A DNA stretch of 34,218 bases from Chloroflexota bacterium (lineage in GTDB: Bacteria; Chloroflexota; JAHJIN01), in the NCBI GenBank assembly GCA_018823415.1, contig JAHJIN010000240.1:1-34218 (forward strand), given 5' to 3'. Positions 24,406 to 32,502 of the stretch are shown here, in pieces (the stretch's first letter is position 1; each line of letters opens with the position of its first letter). The position numbers and the translations under genes were made by a program. The notes beneath the pieces were generated by a model that had not been told where the DNA came from, searched no databases, and was given only the letters and a program-made list of their open reading frames with translations.

Positions 24406-25165
24406 GCCTACCATACCGTGCCCTCAATGTATGGCGTGGCCTACGCCGCGCGCCGACTGCCCCTGGTGCAGCGGCACGGGGCAGGTGTGCTCCCGCTGCC
24501 GGGGCGCAGGCCAGATCGTGCAGCGCCAGGGAGACAGTGGCCCCCGGCTCGTGCCCTGTTCCTGCGTCATCAGACGCAAACACGTCGCCCGCTACCAGGA
24601 TAACCGGCGCGGTCACTGGCAAGAGTGCTCGTTCGACAATTTTGATGCCGCAGCCCGGCCAGGCGTGGTCTCGGCCTTTAACGCCACCGTGCTGCAGGCC
24701 CGGGCGATCCGCAACAGCTATCGCGACCAGCAGCTCTTGACCGCCCCGCTACTGGTCCTGGTCGGGCCAGCCGGCAGTGGCAAGTCCCATCTGGCAGCGG
24801 CCCTGGTCAATTGGTGCGTGGGCCAGGGCCTCGACGGCATGTTCTGGATCGCGCCAAGCCTGTTTGACCATCTGCGCGCAGGTTTTGACGACCCCCAGGG
24901 CGACACGTCACAGGCGCGACTGGCTGCCATGTGTACAGTGCCCGTGCTGGCTCTCGTCGATCTCGGGATCTTGAAATTCTCATCGTGGACTGAGGAAAAG
25001 CTCTACCAGATCATCGGCACACGCACGGCTGAGCGCCGGGCCACCGTGATCACCTGCCATCGCCAACTGACCGAATTGCCCGAGATCCTGGATGCGCAAC
25101 TCGCCCAGCCTCACGTCAGCCAGGTTGTCTACACCACGCTTGCTCTCGTCGACAAGGAGGAGTGA
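24398..25165 (+). CDS. DnaC-like helicase loader with zinc-finger head
   Basis: A 255-residue AAA+ protein. Residues 8-56 hold cysteine pairs in DnaJ-like CxxCxGxG form (CPWCSGTG, CSRCRGAG) plus CPQC and CSC, so a zinc-binding head is likely. The ATPase follows: Walker A GPAGSGKSH (about 123) and a Walker B region VLALVDLGI (about 184), where the usual DD is VD. Sensor-like TVITCHRQLTELP is near the end. Loaders of this kind place DnaB on origin DNA. GGAGGT five bases upstream supports the start. It overlaps the initiator stop and ends 1 bp before the DnaB start. Confidence 0.8.
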   Translation: MTEPTIPCPQCMAWPTPRADCPWCSGTGQVCSRCRGAGQIVQRQGDSGPRLVPCSCVIRRKHVARYQDNRRGHWQECSFDNFDAAARPGVVSAFNATVLQARAIRNSYRDQQLLTAPLLVLVGPAGSGKSHLAAALVNWCVGQGLDGMFWIAPSLFDHLRAGFDDPQGDTSQARLAAMCTVPVLALVDLGILKFSSWTEEKLYQIIGTRTAERRATVITCHRQLTELPEILDAQLAQPHVSQVVYTTLALVDKEE

Positions 25166-25166
25166 C

Positions 25167-26489
25167 ATGACCATCGAAGCAGAAATCCCGCACAACCAGG
25201 AAGCCGAAGCGGCGCTCCTGGGCAGTATTTTGATCGATAACGACGTATTGGATCTGATCGCCGATCGTCTGGCGCCGGCCGACTTTTACCAGGAACGACA
25301 TGGCTGGTTCTGGGCGGCGGCCCTGGAGTTGTGGCATCGGCATAACCCAGTCGACACGGTGACCATCTGCGAGGCCCTGGAAGCACGCGGACAGTTGGCC
25401 GAGATCGGTGGGGCCAGCTATGTGGCCGCTCTGCTCAACGCTGTACCCACGGCTCTACACGCCGAACATTACGCCCAACTGATCGCCGATGATGCCCGCC
25501 GCCGCGAGATGTTTCGGGCTGCCGGGCAGATCGCCCGACTGTCCCATGACCGTGCCCTGCCTGTCGCCGAGGCGCTGGATCAGGCCGAACAGCGGATATT
25601 CGCAGTAGGCCAGCGGCAATTCATACGGCCGACCGAGTTTCCAGAGGCTGTGCGGGCCTACGAACAGGAATTGCAAGCCGTACGATCTGGTCAACCCCGG
25701 CCCCGTCTCACCACCGGCTGGCCGGATCTGAACCACTTGCTCGGGGGCGGTCTGGCACCCGGCGAACTGGTCCTGCTGGCAGGACGGCCCGGCGCGGGCA
25801 AAAGCACATTGGCGCTGAACATCGCGGATCACGTGGCGGTGACACTACGCCAGCCCGTGGCCCTGTTCAGCCTGGAAATGAGCCAGGCTGCCGTCATCGA
25901 GCGCCTGGTCGCGGCGCGGGCCACCGTGGCTGCCACGCGGTTACGGCAGGGCCAGCTCACTGAGCCAGAATGGCAACGCGCCGCCGATGAAATTGGTACT
26001 CTGTCAGTCGCACCACTGTACCTGGACGATACCAGCAATCTGACCGTCCTGGGCCTGCGTGGGCGTGCCCGGCGCTGGCAAGCCCGAAGGGGGCTGGCCC
26101 TGGTCGTGGTCGACTATTTGCAACTGTTGTACCCCGACCGGCCCAGCGAGAACCGGGTCCGTGAGGTAAGCGATATCTCGCGGGCGCTCAAAGGTCTGGC
26201 CAAAGAACTGCATGCGCCGGTCCTGGCCGTCGCTCAGCTATCGCGCGCACCAGAACTGCGGCCTGACCATCGCCCTAGGCTGTCGGACCTGCGCGAGAGC
26301 GGTGCCCTGGAGATGGACGCCGATGTGGTGCTGTTCGTCTACCGCGAGGACATGTATGACCCGGATACTGAGAATCGGGGCCTGGCCGAGGTCATCGTGG
26401 CCAAACAGCGCAACGGGCCAACCGGGATGGTACCTCTCTGTTGGTTCCCAGATACTACGCGATTCGCAAGCCTGGCATCGGACGGCTAG
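25167..26489 (+). CDS. dnaB: Replicative DNA helicase (DnaB)
   Basis: A 440-residue hexameric 5'-3' helicase of normal length. The N-terminal domain (1-105: PHNQEAEAALLGSILIDNDV, ILIDNDVLDLIADRL) is followed by a linker and the RecA-like core: LTTGWPDLNHLLGGGLAPGE, Walker A AGRPGAGKST (about 210), FSLEMSQ, VVVDYLQLL (about 313), LAVAQLSRAPE and the SGALEMDADVVLFVYRED region. No intein is present. AAGGAGG precedes the ATG. Together with the initiator and loader it makes the element able to assemble its own replication fork. Confidence 0.95.
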   Translation: MTIEAEIPHNQEAEAALLGSILIDNDVLDLIADRLAPADFYQERHGWFWAAALELWHRHNPVDTVTICEALEARGQLAEIGGASYVAALLNAVPTALHAEHYAQLIADDARRREMFRAAGQIARLSHDRALPVAEALDQAEQRIFAVGQRQFIRPTEFPEAVRAYEQELQAVRSGQPRPRLTTGWPDLNHLLGGGLAPGELVLLAGRPGAGKSTLALNIADHVAVTLRQPVALFSLEMSQAAVIERLVAARATVAATRLRQGQLTEPEWQRAADEIGTLSVAPLYLDDTSNLTVLGLRGRARRWQARRGLALVVVDYLQLLYPDRPSENRVREVSDISRALKGLAKELHAPVLAVAQLSRAPELRPDHRPRLSDLRESGALEMDADVVLFVYREDMYDPDTENRGLAEVIVAKQRNGPTGMVPLCWFPDTTRFASLASDG

Positions 26490-26526
26490 ACCGTCCAACA
26501 CTCTCAGCAAGAGAAAGGATGCAACC

Positions 26527-26916
26527 ATGACCAAGACTCCACCAGATCAAAAAGCATTTTGGGACTGGCTGGCTCGGCAGCAGGCGGAGCGCCAGGACAT
26601 GAGCCTGCGCCAGGTAGCCTTGCAGGCGGGATTGAGCGTGAGCACATTGTATCAACGGCGCATATATGGCGGCCAACCCAGCTTGCTGACCTGCCGCAAG
26701 CTGGCGGCGTTTTTTGACTTTGACGAAGACTATGTGCTGACCTTGGCCGGGCACCGGCCGGCTGTACCCAACTATGACCTGCGCCAGGTTCTGCGCGCAC
26801 TCTATCCCCTGGCCCCAGCACGGCTCATCGATCAGGCGCTGGGCGCGCTGAACTACGTCTTGGGCCCAACTGATCCCGCCGGGGACCGACCCCAGCCCGC
26901 AGCAACCGGAGGTTAA
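26527..26916 (+). CDS. Small helix-turn-helix protein
   Basis: A 129-residue protein with an XRE-like helix-turn-helix at about residues 25-65 (MSLRQVALQAGLSVSTLYQR, then LLTCRKLAAFFDFDEDYVLT). A short helical C-terminus includes YDLRQVLRALYPLAPARLID. It probably binds DNA as a regulator of the replication/partition operon, perhaps at the palindromes upstream of the initiator or the repeats downstream of the actin gene. AAAGGA precedes the ATG at 26527. It ends 1 bp before the ParM-like gene and lies 37 bp after dnaB. The target is unknown. Confidence 0.75.
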   Translation: MTKTPPDQKAFWDWLARQQAERQDMSLRQVALQAGLSVSTLYQRRIYGGQPSLLTCRKLAAFFDFDEDYVLTLAGHRPAVPNYDLRQVLRALYPLAPARLIDQALGALNYVLGPTDPAGDRPQPAATGG

Positions 26917-26917
26917 C

Positions 26918-27946
26918 ATGTCCAGCATCACACTGGCCGGCATCGACGTTGGGTTCGGCCACACCAAAGCAGTCATCTGGCGCGGCGACGAGCCCCACAT
27001 CATCACCTTTCCCTCGGTTCTGGGTCAGGCCCAGGCTCTCGACAACTACCAGACCGGCATCGGCAGCCAACGCCGCCGCCGGGCACGTACGTTCACCTAT
27101 CATCCCACTGCCACTGCCGCTGGCATCACCTACTATGTCGGCACGGATGCCCTGGAGCACTCCCGCGCCCAGGGCATGCGCCAGGACCGCCACCGCATCG
27201 GCTCGGACCAGGAACTGATTCTGGCCCTCGCCGCCCTGGCGCAAGCGGATGTGACCGCGGCGCTGGTCGTCACCGGCGTGCCGGTCATCTGGTGGGAAGG
27301 CCGGCGCGCGCTCACCCGACACTGGATCGGTGAACATCACGTCACCTACAAAGGCCAACACCGCATCATTACTATTCACCAAGTCCGGGTCGTGCCCCAA
27401 CCCTTCGGCGGGTTCTACTCCTGGGCGTTGGATCAGGAAGGTGGGGCCGCGCTGGACGAGGCCGATATGATGAAGGCCTACGCGTTGCTGGACGTGGGAT
27501 GGAACACCACCGACTTGAACGGCCTGGATGGTCTCAAGCCACAACCCCGCTGGTCTGGCGGCCTGCGCGTGGGCGCCCGCGTCGTGTCGCAAATCATCCG
27601 TGACGAGGTGCAGCGCCAGCACGACCGCACTTTGTCACCGCACGAGGCCGACCGCGCCATCAAGACCCGCCAGGTCGTAGCCTACGGCGATGACGTGGAC
27701 ATCGGCCCCGTGGTGGATTCCGCTATCGCCGCCGTCGCCGACCAGGTGTTGGACACGGCGACCGACCTATGGGGGAGCGGGGCCGACTTTAAGCAGGTGT
27801 TCATTTTCGGCGGTGGGGGCATCCTCTTGGGCAAGCACCTGCTGACCGCGTTCCCCCGCAACGGCGTGCTATTGCCTAACCCGGCCTTGGCCAACGCCAT
27901 CGGATTTGCCCATTTCGCCCGGCGGCCGGCCACGTTCAAGCGGTAA
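26918..27946 (+). CDS. ParM-like plasmid-segregation actin
   Basis: A 342-residue actin-fold ATPase. The phosphate-1 loop is GIDVGFGHTKAV (Asp10), the phosphate-2 region LLDVGWNTTDL (about 189-199), and the adenosine motif FIFGGGGILL (about 295). It ends NPALANAIGFAHFA, as in ParM/StbA and archaeal-type actins. Such proteins polymerise into filaments that push plasmid copies apart when capped by a centromere-bound adaptor. The adjacent small gene at 28004 and the repeats between them supply a likely adaptor and centromere. The normal R1 order places parC upstream of parM; here the repeats lie downstream. Confidence 0.85.
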   Translation: MSSITLAGIDVGFGHTKAVIWRGDEPHIITFPSVLGQAQALDNYQTGIGSQRRRRARTFTYHPTATAAGITYYVGTDALEHSRAQGMRQDRHRIGSDQELILALAALAQADVTAALVVTGVPVIWWEGRRALTRHWIGEHHVTYKGQHRIITIHQVRVVPQPFGGFYSWALDQEGGAALDEADMMKAYALLDVGWNTTDLNGLDGLKPQPRWSGGLRVGARVVSQIIRDEVQRQHDRTLSPHEADRAIKTRQVVAYGDDVDIGPVVDSAIAAVADQVLDTATDLWGSGADFKQVFIFGGGGILLGKHLLTAFPRNGVLLPNPALANAIGFAHFARRPATFKR

Positions 27947-27954
27947 GCGACCCC

Positions 27955-28015
27955 GAGTTTCCGTATGACGAAAACTCGCCGGCGGCCCTGACGGAGTTTC
28001 CGTATGACGAAAACT
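27955..28015 (+). repeat. Tandem centromere/operator-like repeats
   Basis: Two exact copies of a 22-bp unit containing GTTTCCGTATGACGAAAAC occupy 27955-27976 and 27994-28015, 39 bp apart start to start. Each unit is itself a near-palindrome (AGTTT-CGT-ACG-AAACT). The second copy contains the start codon of the small gene at 28004. This is the expected shape of a ParR binding site that also autoregulates its gene. Confidence 0.75.
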
Positions 28016-28309
28016 AGACGCCAGCCAACGCGCCATCCTGGAGGTCGCCCCCGCAAGTCAGGCCGAGAGGTACGAATCAATCTCCGATTGCGCGAGGGCG
28101 AACACGACGAGGTGCTGGCCCGACTGGATCGCATTCCCCCGGGCCAGAAATCCACCTACATCCGCCGGGTCCTGGCCGGGGCACCGGTGGAGGTCCTGGA
28201 CCAGGCCATCAAGGAGACCAAATTTGTGGCGGGCCTGCTGGATGGGATGTGGGATGATGAATGGGATGATCGCGTCGGGGATCTGGAAGACAGGTTGAGC
28301 AAGAAGTGA
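28004..28309 (+). CDS. Small RHH-like centromere-binding protein (ParR-like)
   Basis: A 101-residue protein. A basic N-terminal arm (RRQPTRHPGGRPRKSGRE) is followed by a ribbon-helix-helix pattern: strand VRINLRLREGEHDEVLARL and helix KSTYIRRVLAG. The C-terminus is strongly acidic (DGMWDDEWDDRVGDLED), suitable for contacting a filament end. The start codon lies within the second repeat of 27955-28015. Position directly after the ParM-like gene, small size and RHH fold all suggest a ParR-type adaptor; the identification is by context, not by sequence similarity that I can name. Confidence 0.65.
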   Translation: MTKTRRQPTRHPGGRPRKSGREVRINLRLREGEHDEVLARLDRIPPGQKSTYIRRVLAGAPVEVLDQAIKETKFVAGLLDGMWDDEWDDRVGDLEDRLSKK

Positions 28310-28311
28310 AC

Positions 28312-29880
28312 ATGGATACGAACATGGTTTGCCTGGGCACTCTCGCCTTGACCGGTCTGGTCGTCGCCGGGGCCGTAAGCGCGCGCGCCGGGTTCGCCGT
28401 CTGGCTCGCGCTCGAACAGACCCGCTTGACCCTGGCCGGCCAACGGCTGTCCGTGGAGGAACAACGCTTGAGCCTTGACCGCGCCCGCCTCCAACTCACC
28501 CAGGAGGTTCATGCCGACCCTAACGGCGTTTTCCCGCTGCTGTGGGACGGCGCGCGCGTCCTGGACCCGAACCGAGGCGTGGTGTTCACCATCACCGAAG
28601 GTGCGCAAGTCCTTACCCCCGGCCTGGTCCAGCCGGAACAACTGGCCCGGATCTTGCGCGCTGGCGGCGGTTGGCCCGGCGGCAAGGCCGCCCAGGACCT
28701 CATTGACCGACCCCAGGTGACCACGGTCTGGCCTGCACAAGTGGACTTGGCCGGCCTGCTACAAGGCCCGCCCTCGGTGCGCTCGCTCGTGTTGGGTGTC
28801 GCCGTCAACCACGCTGCGCCCCCGCAAGGCACTACGTGTGGCAAATGTGGGCACGGGCCGGAGCCGGCATCGCCAGGCGTCAGCGTGGTGCGCGCCGATA
28901 TGGAGGACCTGGTACATATCGCCGTGGGCGGCTCGTCCGGGTGGGGCAAATCCATGTTTCTCTGTGTTCTGGCCTACCAGTTGGCCCTGAGCACCGAGCC
29001 GGTGGACCTGGCCCTGGTAGACCTCGAAGGCGTCACCTTTGCCCCATTCAGCCGGTCCGACCGCCTGCTGTGGCCCGTGGCCGACGACGAAGGCCAGGCC
29101 CTGGCCGTGTTCCAGGGGTTGACCGGCGAGATGGAGCGCCGCAAGGGGTTGTTTGCCACCTGCGGCACGCCGGGCGTGGACAAGTTGAGCCTCTACAACA
29201 CCATCGCGGCCGAGCCGCTGCCCCCCGTCGTCTGCCTCATTGATGAGGCCACGGCCTTGCTGGAGGACAAGGCCGTAGAAAGCGCATTGCGGACGCTGGT
29301 CTTGCGCGCCCGCAAGTATGGCCTGTGGGTGGTCATTGGTGGCCAGAACTGGCGCGCCACTAGCATTGATGCCGGCATCCGGGACATGCTCTCCACCCGC
29401 GTGCAATTCAAGGCCAAGAGCGCCAGCCAGAGCCACGTACTCCTGGACGCCAGCGGCGCCGAGGACATCACCGAAAAGGGCCGGGCGCTGGCCTGGCTGC
29501 CCGGCCGGGACCTGTTGGAATTGCAGGCCCCCTACATCGACCGGCGCGCCATTCTCGCCGCCGTCACCGGCGCTGGACCACGCGCCGCGGCCCCCACCCC
29601 CACGGGAGCCGAGGGCTATCCACAGGACACTGCGTGTAGTCCGGCACAGCCGGGCGACGGCCAGGCTGCCCGCATCCTGGAACTGGCCGCCCAGGGGGCC
29701 AGCATCCGTGCGATCGGCAAAGATGTGTTTGGCTATGTCGGCGGTCATGCCTACGATACCGTCAAGGCAGTGCTGGAGCAGGCCGGTATTACGTACCGCG
29801 ATACCCTCGATGGCCCCGCAGAGGCCGTACCGGGAGACCGCGGGGTAATAATACCGCTCCGCCAGCGCCAGTCATCGTGA
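28312..29880 (+). CDS. FtsK/HerA-type DNA translocase, membrane-anchored
   Basis: A 522-residue protein. A single membrane segment (about 5-27: LGTLALTGLVVAGAVSARA) is followed by a coiled coil rich in Leu/Gln/Arg (about 35-65). The ATPase core has Walker A GGSSGWGKSMFL (about 205-216) and Walker B VVCLIDEATALL (about 305). The text GGQNWRATSIDAGIRDMLST, then VQFKAKSASQSHVLLDASGA, is typical of FtsK/SpoIIIE and TraB-type pumps. A C-terminal winged-helix-like segment (ILELAAQGASIRAIGKDVFG) may recognise DNA. I chose ATG 28312; GTG 28306 is possible. It could move element DNA during partition or conjugation, but no relaxase or secretion genes are visible here. Confidence 0.8.
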   Translation: MDTNMVCLGTLALTGLVVAGAVSARAGFAVWLALEQTRLTLAGQRLSVEEQRLSLDRARLQLTQEVHADPNGVFPLLWDGARVLDPNRGVVFTITEGAQVLTPGLVQPEQLARILRAGGGWPGGKAAQDLIDRPQVTTVWPAQVDLAGLLQGPPSVRSLVLGVAVNHAAPPQGTTCGKCGHGPEPASPGVSVVRADMEDLVHIAVGGSSGWGKSMFLCVLAYQLALSTEPVDLALVDLEGVTFAPFSRSDRLLWPVADDEGQALAVFQGLTGEMERRKGLFATCGTPGVDKLSLYNTIAAEPLPPVVCLIDEATALLEDKAVESALRTLVLRARKYGLWVVIGGQNWRATSIDAGIRDMLSTRVQFKAKSASQSHVLLDASGAEDITEKGRALAWLPGRDLLELQAPYIDRRAILAAVTGAGPRAAAPTPTGAEGYPQDTACSPAQPGDGQAARILELAAQGASIRAIGKDVFGYVGGHAYDTVKAVLEQAGITYRDTLDGPAEAVPGDRGVIIPLRQRQSS

Positions 29881-29928
29881 CAAACCTGGGGGCTTTACTA
29901 CCACCGCCCGGTGAAAGGAGCAACTGCC

Positions 29929-30174
29929 ATGCAGCATCTGTACCTGTGCCCGGCCTGCGGCCGGACCTTTGATGACGAGACCATACCCACGCACCGGGCT
30001 TGTCCCTATGACGGCCCCGGCCAGCGCCTCACCTTCACCCTGGCCGAAGCCCGGCAAGGCATCGCAGTGGCGGTGCTGCGGGCCTATACCGATGGCGAGG
30101 CCGCTCGACGGGGCCGGGCAGCGGGCAAGCCGCGCTTTACCGTGAGCCACATCCAAATCGAGGAGGGCCGCTAA
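29929..30174 (+). CDS. Small zinc-ribbon protein
   Basis: An 81-residue protein beginning LYLCPACGRTFDDE, then HRACPYDGPGQ. The CxxC plus a later cysteine and nearby histidine suggest a zinc ribbon. The remainder is a short helix (LAEARQGIAVAVLRAYTDGE) and a basic stretch. AAAGGAG eight bases upstream marks the start at 29929. It ends 1 bp before the next gene. No function is assigned. It is part of the plus-strand maintenance operon. Confidence 0.65.
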   Translation: MQHLYLCPACGRTFDDETIPTHRACPYDGPGQRLTFTLAEARQGIAVAVLRAYTDGEAARRGRAAGKPRFTVSHIQIEEGR

Positions 30175-30175
30175 C

Positions 30176-30454
30176 ATGGGACTGGGTGTCTTTTTCGCCC
30201 AAGACCTGCAACACGCCATCAGCGGCCTGGACCAAGCGGCCACCGATCTGACCCAGGCCTGGGGCACCAACGAGGCTCACGCGGAGCGCGCCGCCTATCT
30301 CGCCGGCTATCGGGCCGCGCTGCGCGCCGTGGCCACCAGCCTGGGGCTGGGACAAATTGTGGCTCTGGCCCCAACCAGCACGCTCGCTGTAGAACCTTAT
30401 CGGTGGGAATTGCCCCGACCGGTCTATCACGATCACCAGGAATCTGAACCATGA
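30176..30454 (+). CDS. Small helical protein of unknown function
   Basis: A 92-residue protein, helical in its first two thirds (VFFAQDLQHAISGLDQAATD, AERAAYLAGYRAALRAVATS) with a proline-rich end. No family is recognised. GGAGGGC just before the ATG and the ATGA overlap with the next gene show that it is translated within the operon. Confidence 0.55.
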   Translation: MGLGVFFAQDLQHAISGLDQAATDLTQAWGTNEAHAERAAYLAGYRAALRAVATSLGLGQIVALAPTSTLAVEPYRWELPRPVYHDHQESEP

Positions 30455-31296
30455 GCATCGCCGAACTACTCGCATTGACTGACCGGGTTTCCCAACTGCG
30501 GGACAAGCTGCCCCGCACGGATTGGCCCCCGCTAGACCGGGCTACAGAACTGGCCGCGCTGCGCTCCCAGATCCGCGACGCCCTCGTGGTCCAGTCCGAC
30601 GCAACCGGGGCCGCTCAATCCCAACTGCCGCGCCAGGTCAGCGCAACCAGGTGCGCGGAACTGGGCCAGGCGCTGGGCCTCACTGCCCCCGCCCTAGCCG
30701 ATGTGCTACGGGGCCTAGATTTTGACGAAACCGGTTACGCGCCAGTGACCAGCCGCGATCTGGATCGCCTGAGCCTGGCCTACCTGGCGGCAGTCACCGG
30801 GTGGCGGGTCCGCCGGCTGCAGCAGATACTGGAGCTCACCCGACTGGCCGCGTTGCCCGCATCCATCGACCTGACCGATAGCCATCTGCGGCTGATGGCA
30901 CGCGTGTCCCCGGACGATCAACCCCTCTTGGCCGTGGCCATCACGGCTCACGAACTGAATCGCCGCGAGACGGCCGCCGTGGTCACCCGGATGCAGCGCG
31001 GCGAAACATGCCGGCAGGCTGTCACGGCGCTCTTGGCCCAACGTCCGCCAGCCCGCGCACCCCGGCCGGCCGCCACCGCTGATACCGGACAGAGAATGTT
31101 GCGGAATACAGCACACATGAAGGACCTGGTTGGTTCGCTCTCTCAACTGCTGGATGATCCCACCATGCGATTCTCCCCGGCCGCGCTGGACGCGGCCGGC
31201 CAGCAACTGGCACTGGTGTTGGCCGACTTGAAGCAGCTAGAGCGCCAACTCTGGGCGATGGCGATCTGGCAGCGGCACAAGCCGGCGGGATCGTGA
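30451..31296 (+). CDS. Unknown protein with possible ParB-like HTH region
   Basis: A 281-residue helical protein. It opens with an amphipathic N-terminal helix (LALTDRVSQLRDKLP). A central segment (about 145-195: LRLMARVSPDDQPLLAVAIT, then LNRRETAAVVTRMQRGETCR) resembles the helix-turn-helix region of ParB/KorB-type proteins. No ParB N-terminal nuclease or CTPase motifs are present, so this is only a hint. The start overlaps the preceding stop (ATGA). It is followed by a 114-bp gap containing an inverted repeat. The role is unknown; DNA binding in partition or regulation is the best guess. Confidence 0.5.
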   Translation: MSIAELLALTDRVSQLRDKLPRTDWPPLDRATELAALRSQIRDALVVQSDATGAAQSQLPRQVSATRCAELGQALGLTAPALADVLRGLDFDETGYAPVTSRDLDRLSLAYLAAVTGWRVRRLQQILELTRLAALPASIDLTDSHLRLMARVSPDDQPLLAVAITAHELNRRETAAVVTRMQRGETCRQAVTALLAQRPPARAPRPAATADTGQRMLRNTAHMKDLVGSLSQLLDDPTMRFSPAALDAAGQQLALVLADLKQLERQLWAMAIWQRHKPAGS

Positions 31297-31333
31297 GAGG
31301 TTTTGTGGAGCTCCCTTTTTCCCGAAATTTTTC

Positions 31334-31373
31334 TGCGGAAAAGCCGCTACGTTCCTTAAGGGACTTTTCCGCA
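31334..31373. promoter_or_regulatory. Inverted repeat upstream of replication-relaxation gene
   Basis: TGCGGAAAAG (31334-31343) is exactly mirrored by CTTTTCCGCA (31364-31373). The 20-nt centre contains the palindrome CCTTAAGG (31354-31361). It sits in the only sizeable gap before the gene at 31411 and could be an operator, an attenuator or a nick-site structure. AAGGAG at 31397-31402 serves the next gene. Confidence 0.6.
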
Positions 31374-31410
31374 AAAGCTGGCGCCCATACGGAAGCAAGG
31401 AGTGGCCCAG

Positions 31411-32397
31411 ATGACCCCTGCCTGCGCGTCCCACTCGAAAACGATCATCGAAGAGAATCAAACCGGCATCACCATCACCCTCGCCGCGGTATCGGCCGGG
31501 ACACCCCAGATCGTCAACCTGTTCGTCACTCCCCAGATCCCGCTGGACCACGTGTACGTGCATCACCTGCGCCAGCCCGTGCGGCGCCGCCACGCCCATA
31601 CGGTCCAGCAGATCCAGCAACTGCTCTGCTGGCTGGGGCAACGCCAGGATGGCGAATGCCGCCAACCGGTCCTGGGCGATCTGGCTATTGCCAGCGGCCT
31701 GGTCGCCGGCCCCAAGCGCTTTGAACGCCTGCTAAAGTATGCCATCACCGACGGTTACCTGGTGCAGCACCGGCTCGGCATCTCGATCACTGGCGGCTCA
31801 CCCATCGGATTGGTGGACTGGACCACCCTGGGCGAAGGTCTGTATCATGGCCTGACCCAGACGCTGCCGCGGCCCACGTTCTATCGGCAGGCCATTGGCC
31901 GACACAAGTCGGCTGACCAGGTTTACCTGGCCCTGGAGACCCGGGACTGGTTGCTACGCACCGGCTATGTGGCCCGGCCCGATGACATCTGGATGTTGCC
32001 CGCCCGGCGGCACATCGAGTCGCGCGCCCAGCCCGGTACCATGTTCGTGTATGACCCCGACATCCTCATCGAGCGGGCCGACAGCCTGTTACAGGTCGAA
32101 TTGGAGACCGGCGCCTACGGTCCTACCCAGAGCTGGTATCACAAATGGCACGAGCTGGGCTACCTGCGCCCCGAGATCGGTATCGTCACCACCACCGCTC
32201 GCCAGATGGCCAAGATCATGGCGGCCATCGATGCCTGGCGCCGGCGCGAGCCTACCGCGCCGCGCCGCACCCGATTCTGGTTCACTAATCTTGCCACCCT
32301 GTACCAACGCCACGGCCCCGGCGCAGCGGACCCTCTTCCACACGGCCAGTTCTGGTTGGCTGACCTCGCACCAATCCACCCTCGCGCGCGTGACTGA
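31411..32397 (+). CDS. Replication-relaxation-like protein, first paralogue
   Basis: A 328-residue protein. A winged-helix-like N-terminal half (IQQLLCWLGQRQDGECRQPV) is followed by YLALETRDWLLRTGYVARPD and a C-terminal alpha/beta region: VYDPDILIERADSLLQVELE, WYHKWHELGYLRPEIGIVTT. The aspartate and the VELETG glutamate fit the Replic_Relax pattern, which resembles a restriction-endonuclease-like core. The family was named from plasmid replication-relaxation proteins. AAGGAG eight bases before the ATG at 31411 makes this the start, rather than the GTG at 31402 lying within it. It is clearly paralogous to the gene at 32503. Confidence 0.65.
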   Translation: MTPACASHSKTIIEENQTGITITLAAVSAGTPQIVNLFVTPQIPLDHVYVHHLRQPVRRRHAHTVQQIQQLLCWLGQRQDGECRQPVLGDLAIASGLVAGPKRFERLLKYAITDGYLVQHRLGISITGGSPIGLVDWTTLGEGLYHGLTQTLPRPTFYRQAIGRHKSADQVYLALETRDWLLRTGYVARPDDIWMLPARRHIESRAQPGTMFVYDPDILIERADSLLQVELETGAYGPTQSWYHKWHELGYLRPEIGIVTTTARQMAKIMAAIDAWRRREPTAPRRTRFWFTNLATLYQRHGPGAADPLPHGQFWLADLAPIHPRARD

Positions 32398-32410
32398 ACC
32401 CAGCCTGGGT

Positions 32411-32448
32411 CTATAAACTGGACAGATCCAGTGGTTGGCCGGGGCCAA
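32411..32448. promoter_or_regulatory. Repeat-rich gap between paralogues
   Basis: This gap holds CTATAAACTGG (32411-32421), which recurs at 578-588 and, inverted, near 33397 and 33545. It also holds CTGGACAGATCCAG, with CTGGA/TCCAG arms, and the perfect inverted repeat TTGGCCGGGGCCAA (32435-32448). An operator for the second paralogue is possible. AGGAGGT for the next gene lies further on at 32492-32498. Confidence 0.5.
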
Positions 32449-32502
32449 TCAGCACCGGGCGCATGAACCCGGACATCAATCACTTTTTCACAGGAGGTCT
32501 AG

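Noticed and set aside
29616-29628. CTATCCACA resembles a DnaA box
   Set aside because: A single imperfect copy inside the FtsK-like gene, with no cluster. The iteron region is a far better origin candidate.
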